DNA from: an uncultured Mycoplasmatota bacterium
GTDB lineage: Bacteria; Bacillota_I; Bacilli_A; RF39; UBA660
Reading direction: 5' to 3'
Assembly: GCA_900549325.1 (NCBI GenBank)
Contig: UROI01000021.1
Location: forward strand, 1-23,923
DNA length: 23,923 bases
The notes below the pieces were generated by a model that was not told where the DNA came from, searched no databases, and saw only the letters and a program-made list of their open reading frames with translations. This document shows, piece by piece, positions 15,026 through 21,579 of this stretch (position 1 is its first letter; each line of letters opens with the position of its first letter). The translations under genes and the position numbers were made by a program.

Positions 15026-15776
15026 AAGTTTTGTATTTAAAAAGAGTAATATTAATAATTTGATTATTTTTTCACTAATCTTATTATTTCTCTTTTTGAT
15101 AGTTAGTTTTTATAAGGGGATAGTTGAAAAACAAAATGACATATTAAATATAGAAAGTAATAGAACTGTTGTGATTACTTTAAAAGATAAATATAATATT
15201 GTTGATATAGATAAGCTTGATTTTGTTCAAACTATGAATAATTATGCTAATTCTAATGATTATGAAATTATATTTAAAAGTTATACAGATATTAAAAAGT
15301 TTGAAGAAAACTATTCTGATTATTATGATAGTATATTACTTCCAACTATACAAATACCTCCTATTTATAAGGTGTTACATTTATTGTCTTTGATATTTAC
15401 AATTATTATTTCTATATTGGTTGTAATATTTTTAATATTTCATATTATAGATTTTACAATGTCAAATAAGGACGATATATCATTTTATAAATTACTTGGT
15501 TATACTAATAGTAGAATTATTAAATATTTATTTGTTATTTATTTCTTTATTTACTTTGTTACTTGTTTTATTACGTTCTTTATGGGAAATGTAATAGTAA
15601 GTATTATTAATAATATTTTAAAAATAAAGAGTATTAATTTTATGTTATTGTCTTTAAATATTAATTATTTATTTTTTGAAATTGTTATTATATTTGGCAT
15701 AATATTTATAATTTTATGTTATTTGTATATTAAAATAAAAAAAATATCACCTCTTGTTTTTGAAAGAAGGACATGA
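15009..15776 (+). CDS. second, shorter FtsX-like permease subunit
   Basis: A 255-residue membrane protein with one N-terminal helix (about 19-38), a short outside domain of only about 80 residues, and three C-terminal helices. The coupling loop ISFYKLLGYTNSRII matches ISLYKMLGYTSKNIV in the first permease, so the two are paralogous halves and probably pair as an asymmetric dimer with two ATPase copies (inference). It overlaps the upstream gene by 17 nt. It is the only gene in the window ending in TGA, and that codon is followed at once by TAA. Confidence 0.82.
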   Translation: MITIFKSFVFKKSNINNLIIFSLILLFLFLIVSFYKGIVEKQNDILNIESNRTVVITLKDKYNIVDIDKLDFVQTMNNYANSNDYEIIFKSYTDIKKFEENYSDYYDSILLPTIQIPPIYKVLHLLSLIFTIIISILVVIFLIFHIIDFTMSNKDDISFYKLLGYTNSRIIKYLFVIYFFIYFVTCFITFFMGNVIVSIINNILKIKSINFMLLSLNINYLFFEIVIIFGIIFIILCYLYIKIKKISPLVFERRT

Positions 15777-15788
15777 TAACTCAACTAT

Positions 15789-15806
15789 CCGCAAAATTTG
15801 CGACAG
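15789..15806. repeat. GCGACA dyad, copy 1
   Basis: Contains the palindrome GCAAAATTTGC followed by GACAG, 13 nt after the permease stop. It aligns with the centre of copy 2 (15848-15874) at 15 of 17 positions. CpG-containing sequence stands out in this AT-rich region. It may be an operator, a recombination site or an insertion scar; the role is unknown. Confidence 0.5.
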
Positions 15807-15847
15807 TTCAAAATATATTAAAAATATTTTAAAGAAAAGATAAAAAG

Positions 15848-15874
15848 CAGTTGTCGCAGATTTTGCGACAGCTG
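15848..15874. repeat. GCGACA dyad, copy 2 (11-bp inverted repeat)
   Basis: Arms CAGTTGTCGCA (15848-15858) and TGCGACAGCTG (15864-15874) pair over 11 bp, with one G-T wobble and a 5-nt loop. There is no following T-run, so it is a weak candidate for the transporter operon terminator. It lies immediately upstream of the truncated Fic gene. Confidence 0.6.
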
Positions 15875-15897
15875 TTAATTGGGTATATTATATTTAA

Positions 15898-16152
15898 AAT
15901 TATAATTTAAAAGAATGGAGGAAAAGGCTATATTTAGTTACTAAGAATCATGTCTTTATTGATGGTAATAAAAGAATAGCAGCAACTTTATTTATATACT
16001 TTTTAAATTATTATGGACTATTATATAATGAAAAGGGTATGGTTATAGATAATAATACTTTAGTGGCAGTTACTATACTGATTGCACAATCTGATCCAAA
16101 AGAAAAAGAGGTACTTGTGGATTTGGTTATGAACTTTTTAAAGGGAGAATAG
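15898..16152 (+). pseudogene. 5'-truncated Fic/Doc-family gene (C-terminal fragment)
   Basis: An open frame with no start codon encodes about 84 residues: EWRKRLYLVTKNHVFIDGNKR, then a helical end finishing MNFLKGE and TAG at 16150. HVFIDGNKR is the Fic/Doc catalytic motif (H-x-F-x-D-G-N-K-R), and the following IAATLFIYFLNYYG matches the rest of the core in Fic proteins fused to an N-terminal DNA-binding or RhuM-type region. Everything before the active-site loop is missing; the frame is closed by TAA at 15895. Fic enzymes modify proteins by AMPylation or phosphorylation. This fragment lacks too much of the fold to be active. It ends 2 nt before the next gene, so the two were probably once an operon. 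The 378-bp gap between annotated genes (15777-16154) holds only this remnant and the two dyads. Confidence 0.75.
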
Positions 16153-16154
16153 AT

Positions 16155-17327
16155 ATGAGAAAGTTTAATTATATTACTGATTATAGTTTGATTAATTCTA
16201 GTGTAAGAGGTTATATTATAGAGTTAGAGAAAGAACTTGCTATGCTTATTGATATGGAAGAAGATAATAATATTTATATTGAGGCTTATAAGAAATTAAA
16301 AGAGTTTAAAAATAAATATTCTAATATGTATGATGTTTATAATAAGATATTAAATGATTTACTTAGTAGCGAGAATGTTGAATATTGTGTTAAGAATGGT
16401 AAATATAAAGAAGATGCTTCATTAGTAGGGTTAGAGTTTGAAAGATATTTAAGAGAATTATTTGCGTTAGAAAAGAAGTGCAGAGACTATTCTATAAAGT
16501 TATGGAAAAGAGATTTAACTAGTTATGATAATATTACTAATGGAGAAAAATTTATGACAGTAATTCATGCTAGTTATTTTGAACCTGGTGTAAAGGGTGA
16601 TGTGAATTATCGTGATAATAAGTATAGTAAACAATATTTATCTTGTTCTTTAATGTCAGATAGAGAACTTAATACTTTTAGCGATGCTAAAACATTATTT
16701 GTTATGGAAATTAATAGTGATAATTATATTGCTTCTTCTTTTGTTGATTCTGTTACTTCAGAATCTACTATACCGGACTTTAATACTCTTAAAGAAATTG
16801 ATGTTAATGGAAGTAAACATTATATTAAGGTTGGCTATATTAATGATACAAAAAGTTCTGTTACTTCGATTAGTAGTCCTAAAATGATAGAAGAATTAAG
16901 TGTAGAAAGAGAATTAAAAGATAGCGGAGAGTTATATAGATATAATAGTTTAACTAATGAAGTTGTTTTAGATAGAACAAAAACAAAGATGAGAGGAGCT
17001 ATACTTTTAAGTGATGGCTGTGATTTACTATTAGAAGAATATTTTTACTTAAAAAGTTTAGGAGTAAAATTTAAATGTATTAATAAAGGACTATATAGAC
17101 AAAAGAATAATATATCACCTTATACTGAAGAAGAATATAATAATTTTCTTATTTCTTTAGATAATTTAGATGGTGTTATTAAAAAATATAATGCTTCTTA
17201 TGAAGATTTATTTAACTTTTATCAAGAGGTAGTTATACCTATGAAATATGATGAGAGAGTAATGAATGATATTAATAAAAAGTTATCTTTCTATGGTATT
17301 AGCACTTCTAGTGGTAGAGGTAGGTAA
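16155..17327 (+). CDS. hypothetical protein (390 aa)
   Basis: A 390-residue soluble-looking protein that I do not recognise. It starts with ATG 16155, 2 nt after the stop of the Fic remnant, whose last codons (AAGGGAG) provide the RBS. The N-terminal third (1-125) is charged and helical. The middle (130-230) is a mixed alpha/beta stretch with YLSCSLMSDRE and LFVMEIN, and the C-terminal part (about 275-390) contains GAILLSDGCDLLLEEYFYL. The protein ends in SSGRGR. No signal peptide or membrane segment is seen. The old coupling to a Fic gene could suggest a toxin, antitoxin or effector role, but nothing in the protein itself shows it. Confidence 0.75.
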   Translation: MRKFNYITDYSLINSSVRGYIIELEKELAMLIDMEEDNNIYIEAYKKLKEFKNKYSNMYDVYNKILNDLLSSENVEYCVKNGKYKEDASLVGLEFERYLRELFALEKKCRDYSIKLWKRDLTSYDNITNGEKFMTVIHASYFEPGVKGDVNYRDNKYSKQYLSCSLMSDRELNTFSDAKTLFVMEINSDNYIASSFVDSVTSESTIPDFNTLKEIDVNGSKHYIKVGYINDTKSSVTSISSPKMIEELSVERELKDSGELYRYNSLTNEVVLDRTKTKMRGAILLSDGCDLLLEEYFYLKSLGVKFKCINKGLYRQKNNISPYTEEEYNNFLISLDNLDGVIKKYNASYEDLFNFYQEVVIPMKYDERVMNDINKKLSFYGISTSSGRGR

Positions 17328-17413
17328 GTACAATAGTTAACTTATAGTGAACTAAAAATGGTAAATAATGGTAAAAAATGTATACAAATAGTACATTTTT
17401 TTCTTTTTACCTT

Positions 17414-17425
17414 TTGTGATATAAT
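17414..17425 (+). promoter_or_regulatory. extended -10 promoter of the ligase operon
   Basis: TATAAT at 17420-17425 is preceded by TTGTGA, giving a TG-type extended -10; no clear -35 is seen. Transcription should start near 17432, which is too close to ATG 17438 for that codon to have a ribosome binding site. Confidence 0.6.
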
Positions 17426-17467
17426 ATTTGTGATTTTATGAGAAATGTTGTCTGGGGGATGATGTTA

Positions 17468-19324
17468 GTGAGTTTAATTGAGAATATAGAAGAAATAAAG
17501 AAAGAAATAAGAACTAATTCTAATGATAGTTTTGATATTATTAAAAATAATGTTCCTAAGTATACAATGTATCAATATGTTAGAGAATGTAATAAGAATA
17601 ATTTGAATAATTTTGCTTTTAGATTTGGAAGAAAAAGATATACTTATGGTGAATTTATTGAACTAATTGATAGATATGCTAAGGGATTTATAGGAATGGG
17701 AATAGGTAAAGGCGATAGAGTAGCATTATTACTTCCTAATTTACCAGAGTCTACAATTATTATTTATGCTTTGAATAAAATAGGGGCTATTTCAGATAAT
17801 ATTGATCCCACTAGTAAAGAAGATAGAATGAAGTATTTTTTAGAAAAAGAAAAAATAAAAGCTATTGTATGTTTTGATAAAGTATATGAAGCTTCAATTA
17901 AACCTATTGAAGATTATATATATAATGAACTTAATATTGATAAGGTATTAATTACTAAGATTACTGATTCTTTACCTTTGATTGAAAGTACTTTATATAA
18001 AATGAAATATAAAGATGAAGATGTTATTAAGAAGGTAAGTACTTTATATGGTAATATTAATATTCTTAATGTAGATAGATTTCTTAGAGATAGTAGGTAT
18101 CAATTAAGTTATACTAATCCATATGCTGAAAATGAAATTGCTACGATATGTCATTCTTCAGGAACTACTGGAATACCTAAAACTATTCCTTCAAGTAATG
18201 AAAATGTTAACTTTATTGCTTTTCAGCATCAAATATCAGATATAGATTATAGTAATGTTAAGACATTTTTACACGTACTTCCTGGTTTTGCGCAATTCGG
18301 TTTTTCTGATTCAATGCATTTAGGGCATAGTTTGGGATTAGAAATGATAGAAATACCAATATTTTCGCAAGATAATATTATTGATATTTTACTTGACACT
18401 AAGGCTAATTGCTTATTTGGTTCACCATCTTTTTGGCTTAGATTAATAGGAGATGATAGGTATAAAGATGCTGATTTATCTTTCTTATATGAAGCTGTTT
18501 ATGGTGGCGGAAGTCTTACAATAACTCAAGTAGCTAATATAAATAGGTTTTTAGTAGTTCATAATGCTAAATGTTTACTTAGAACTGGTTATGGAATGAG
18601 TGAATTTAATGGTACTTGTATATTAGAAGATCCTTTTATGTCTACTCCTGGTAGTTGTGGATTTGATTTACCTGGTGGTAGTGGTGTTATTATTAATCCT
18701 AATACTATGAAAGAAGTATCTATAGGTGAAAGCGGTAATTTATATTATAGTAAAGGTAGTAATCCAATATGTGAGTTTGATGGTAAGGTATTACATGAAA
18801 CTTTAAATATTAATGGAAGAGAGTACATAGATACTGGGGATATAATGAGAAAAAATGCTAGAGGAGAATACTTTTTTGAGGGTAGAGCAAGTGGTATGAT
18901 ATGCAGATATGATGGTTATAAGGTATATCCTTGCGCTCTAGAAAATGCTATTACTAGTTCGCCATTTATAGAGGATGCTATGGTATCTGAATATTATGAT
19001 GAAACAAAATTTGGAACAATGCCTCTTATATATACTGTCTTATCTAAAAATAGTAAGGGTATTGATATAAAAAGTATTATAAGTAGTATTATTGACAATT
19101 ATATTTTGAGTAATAAAAATATGTCATTTCGTGATATACCTACTAGATGGAGAATAGTAGATGAATTACCATATACATCAGCAATGAAGAAGGATTACAA
19201 AAAAATAAAAGATGATGGTATAAATGGAAGTGAGATTAGTATAGTCTGTCATGAGACAAATATGGGTCTTGATTACTATGATGTAATTGTACCTAATAAG
19301 AGTAAAATTTTAATAAAAAAATAA
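17468..19324 (+). CDS. AMP-forming acyl-CoA synthetase / adenylation-domain ligase
   Basis: An ANL-superfamily adenylate-forming enzyme that activates a carboxylate with ATP. The P-loop HSSGTTGIPK (about residues 229-238), GYGMSE (A5), YIDTGD (A7), GRASGMICRYDGYKVYP (A8 hinge) and the end motif LPYTSAMKKDYKKIK with a candidate catalytic lysine are all present, so it looks active. A frame from ATG 17438 gives 628 residues, but the promoter at 17420-17425 starts RNA about there. GGGGG at 17454-17458 fits a GTG start at 17468 (or ATG 17462), giving about 618 residues. This is longer than typical acyl-CoA synthetases. There is no carrier-protein domain. The substrate (fatty, aryl or amino acid) is unknown. 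It is followed after 15 nt by the kinase homologue, a probable operon. Confidence 0.88.
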   Translation: MSLIENIEEIKKEIRTNSNDSFDIIKNNVPKYTMYQYVRECNKNNLNNFAFRFGRKRYTYGEFIELIDRYAKGFIGMGIGKGDRVALLLPNLPESTIIIYALNKIGAISDNIDPTSKEDRMKYFLEKEKIKAIVCFDKVYEASIKPIEDYIYNELNIDKVLITKITDSLPLIESTLYKMKYKDEDVIKKVSTLYGNINILNVDRFLRDSRYQLSYTNPYAENEIATICHSSGTTGIPKTIPSSNENVNFIAFQHQISDIDYSNVKTFLHVLPGFAQFGFSDSMHLGHSLGLEMIEIPIFSQDNIIDILLDTKANCLFGSPSFWLRLIGDDRYKDADLSFLYEAVYGGGSLTITQVANINRFLVVHNAKCLLRTGYGMSEFNGTCILEDPFMSTPGSCGFDLPGGSGVIINPNTMKEVSIGESGNLYYSKGSNPICEFDGKVLHETLNINGREYIDTGDIMRKNARGEYFFEGRASGMICRYDGYKVYPCALENAITSSPFIEDAMVSEYYDETKFGTMPLIYTVLSKNSKGIDIKSIISSIIDNYILSNKNMSFRDIPTRWRIVDELPYTSAMKKDYKKIKDDGINGSEISIVCHETNMGLDYYDVIVPNKSKILIKK

Positions 19325-19339
19325 AAAGGTGGTAGTAAA

Positions 19340-21121
19340 ATGAATTTTAATTTGGGGTTAACATTTTCAGGGGTTGTTTATACGTTACTTATTATAATTA
19401 TATATTTTAAGAATAAGAGGATTAAGACAAGAGAAAATAGAATATATAGTTTACTTCTTGTATCAACATTTTTAGAATTATTACTTGGATTATTTGGATA
19501 TTTTTCTATTGTTAATATTAGTAATATACCTTATGTTACAAGAATCATTAATGTTTTATATTTGATATCTTTAGATAGCTGGATATTATTCTTTATGTTA
19601 TATGTTGTTTCAATATCTTTTGATTTTGAATCTAAAAAAATATATAAAATATTTTGGGTTGTTTATTTGGTAATAGTGTTTTTAATATCAGTATTACCAA
19701 TAGATTATTATTATAAAAATAACATTATGTATACTAGTGGTATGGCTGTTAATTTTACTTATTTGATTGCTGTATTGGCAGTTATAGTTATTATAATTAA
19801 TTCTATTATAAATATTAAAAAAATTAGTAATAAAAAATATATTCCAATGTTTGTATTTCTTGTACTTGGTGGTATTTCTTTATTTCTTCAGATTAAGTAT
19901 CCTGAATTGTTTTTAGTTAGTCCACTTGAAGTACTTGTAACTATTGTTATGTATTTTACTATTGAGAATCCTGATATGAAGATAATTGAAGAGATACATA
20001 GGGCTAAAGAAATTAGTGATAATGCTAATGAAGAAAAGACAATGTTTTTGTATAATATGACTAATGAGATTCGTGGTATTACTAGGGACATAAATAAAGA
20101 AGCAGATATTATTTTAGATGAGACTGATAATAAAAAGATTGATATAGAAGTTATTGATAATTCTGCTAGAGAGATAAAGGGTAGTACTGCTAGATTTACA
20201 ACTATGACTAATGAAATATTAGATATTTCTAATATGGATGGGGCTAGTATTAGGGTGTATGATGAGAAGTATAATATTAGATTAATATTAGATAGTTTAA
20301 TTAGTATATATAAGAAGAAATGTAATAGTAAGAATATTTCTTTTAGGAGTAATATATCTAGTGATATTCCTAAATATTTATATGGTGATGGTATTAATTT
20401 AAAGAAAATACTAGATATTTTACTTGATAATAGTGTTAAGTATACTGATAAGGGATATGTTGAATTAGATGTTAATACTATTATTAAGAATAATATGGTT
20501 AGACTTATTATTAATGTAGAGGATTCTGGTATTGGTATTGATAGTGAAAAACTTGGTAGTTTATTTGTTAATAAGAAGGATTATAAAGAAGAAAATTATA
20601 ATTTAAATGATACTTTATATAATGTTAAGAAGATTATTACTATGATGGGTGGTACTATTATTTCTAATAGTACATATGGTAAGGGTACTAATATGAAAAT
20701 TATATTAGATCAAAAATTAGTAATAGATAATAATAAATTAGATGAATATGAGAAAAAAGTAGATAAAAGAGATATTTTATATGTTGGTAGTGATGGTAAA
20801 TTAATTAATAAATTACTTAAAGGTAAAGAAGTAGATTTAGAAATAATAGAACTAGGTAAAGAGGCTTTAGATAAAATAAGAGGTAATAAGAAATATGACT
20901 TAATATTACTTGAGGATGATATTAAACCTCTTAGTGGACTTATTATTATGAAGAAATTACTTATGATTAAGTCTTTTAATACTAAGGTTATATTACTTAC
21001 TGGGAATAATGAATATAAAGATAGTTATAAAGAGTATGGTTTTAGTGATGTTATATTAGAACCTATAGATGAAGAAATATTTAATAATATTATAGACAAA
21101 TATTTTGTTAAATTATCATAA
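19340..21121 (+). CDS. degenerate membrane hybrid histidine kinase homologue (pseudo-kinase plus pseudo-receiver)
   Basis: 593 residues. About six or seven membrane helices cover residues 5-210, like the 7TM sensor region of histidine kinases. The dimerisation helix follows, but the H-box reads FLYNMTNEIRG, with Asn242 where the phospho-accepting His should be, and the usual TPL is lost. The ATPase domain keeps the N-box (LLDNSVKYT, N364) and DSGIGI (D395), but the G2 box GLGL is replaced by NLND. The C-terminal receiver-like domain (about 475-593) has VGSD instead of VDD, Glu525 at the phospho-Asp position (LILLEDDIKPLSG), T in LLTG, and Glu in place of the conserved Lys (EPID). The frame is open throughout. 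Phosphotransfer looks impossible, so a sensor or scaffold role by conformation is likely (inference). RBS AAGGTGG. Confidence 0.85.
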   Translation: MNFNLGLTFSGVVYTLLIIIIYFKNKRIKTRENRIYSLLLVSTFLELLLGLFGYFSIVNISNIPYVTRIINVLYLISLDSWILFFMLYVVSISFDFESKKIYKIFWVVYLVIVFLISVLPIDYYYKNNIMYTSGMAVNFTYLIAVLAVIVIIINSIINIKKISNKKYIPMFVFLVLGGISLFLQIKYPELFLVSPLEVLVTIVMYFTIENPDMKIIEEIHRAKEISDNANEEKTMFLYNMTNEIRGITRDINKEADIILDETDNKKIDIEVIDNSAREIKGSTARFTTMTNEILDISNMDGASIRVYDEKYNIRLILDSLISIYKKKCNSKNISFRSNISSDIPKYLYGDGINLKKILDILLDNSVKYTDKGYVELDVNTIIKNNMVRLIINVEDSGIGIDSEKLGSLFVNKKDYKEENYNLNDTLYNVKKIITMMGGTIISNSTYGKGTNMKIILDQKLVIDNNKLDEYEKKVDKRDILYVGSDGKLINKLLKGKEVDLEIIELGKEALDKIRGNKKYDLILLEDDIKPLSGLIIMKKLLMIKSFNTKVILLTGNNEYKDSYKEYGFSDVILEPIDEEIFNNIIDKYFVKLS

Positions 21122-21126
21122 ATTAC

Positions 21127-21155
21127 TTTACAAAAGATAAAATATATTGTATTAT
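21127..21155 (+). promoter_or_regulatory. rpsO promoter
   Basis: The -35 TTTACA (21127-21132), a 17-nt spacer and -10 TATTAT (21150-21155) predict a transcript start near 21162, at the head of the structured rpsO leader. Confidence 0.65.
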
Positions 21156-21161
21156 TAATAT

Positions 21162-21212
21162 GTTCCTTGGACTTTGTTATTGGTACCTCTTACCATAACT
21201 AGGTTAAAGGTG
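21162..21212 (+). ncRNA. structured rpsO leader, candidate S15 autoregulatory element
   Basis: A foldable stem sits between the predicted transcript start and the rpsO RBS. It pairs CCTT (21165-21168) with AAGG (21207-21210), ACTT (21171-21174) with AGGT (21201-21204), and GTTAT plus GGT (21176-21184) with ACC plus ATAAC (21192-21199), with a 7-nt loop ACCTCTT. S15 represses its own translation through varied mRNA leader structures in many bacteria, so this is a sensible candidate. I cannot match it to a named leader class. Confidence 0.5.
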
Positions 21213-21237
21213 AAAATAAAATAAGGAGGAAAATATA

Positions 21238-21507
21238 ATGGCTTTAAATAAAGAAAAGAAGGCACAAATCATTAAAGAATTTGCTAGAGATGGTAAAGAT
21301 ACAGGATCTCCTGAAGTACAAATAGCTATTCTTACTAGTGAGATTGATGCTTTAACTGAACATCTTAAAAACAATAAACAAGATAAAGCTTCTAAAAGAG
21401 GACTTTTAATTAAAGTTGGTAAGAGAAGAAGTTTATTAAACTATCTTGTTAAGAATGATGTTAAGAAATACAGAGATGTAGTTGCAAAATTAGGATTAAG
21501 AAAATAA
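21238..21507 (+). CDS. rpsO: 30S ribosomal protein S15
   Basis: 89 residues, the standard length. It shows the family's DTGSPEVQIAILT (about residues 21-33), H in TEHLKNNKQDKASKRGLL, and GKRRSLLNYL near residue 61-70. S15 binds 16S rRNA helices 20-22 and nucleates the central domain of the small subunit. AAGGAGG lies at 21223-21229, 8 nt before the ATG. It has its own promoter, leader and terminator, and is followed by pnp, a gene order conserved across many bacteria. Confidence 0.98.
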   Translation: MALNKEKKAQIIKEFARDGKDTGSPEVQIAILTSEIDALTEHLKNNKQDKASKRGLLIKVGKRRSLLNYLVKNDVKKYRDVVAKLGLRK

Positions 21508-21511
21508 TTAT

Positions 21512-21549
21512 TAAAAGTAGGCACTCTTTTTTGAGTGCCTTTAATTTTA
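21512..21549 (+). terminator. rpsO rho-independent terminator
   Basis: Arms AGGCACTC (21519-21526) and GAGTGCCT (21533-21540) with a six-T loop, extended by TTAAAA...TTTTAA. The following sequence is T-rich. It separates rpsO from pnp, perhaps only partly. Confidence 0.85.
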
Positions 21550-21579
21550 AAAAGATAACTGAATTTGGAGGTAGAAGAT

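Noticed and set aside
16684..16887. Plus-strand open frame rich in Leu/Ile (67 codons) that could pass for a membrane peptide
   Set aside because: It is an out-of-frame reading of the 390-aa gene, with no RBS.
16155..17327. ADP-ribosyltransferase assignment for the 390-aa protein (YLSCSLMS as an STS-like motif and E-x-E-like Glu pairs)
   Set aside because: The motif order and spacing could not be fitted with any confidence; naming an enzyme would be a guess.
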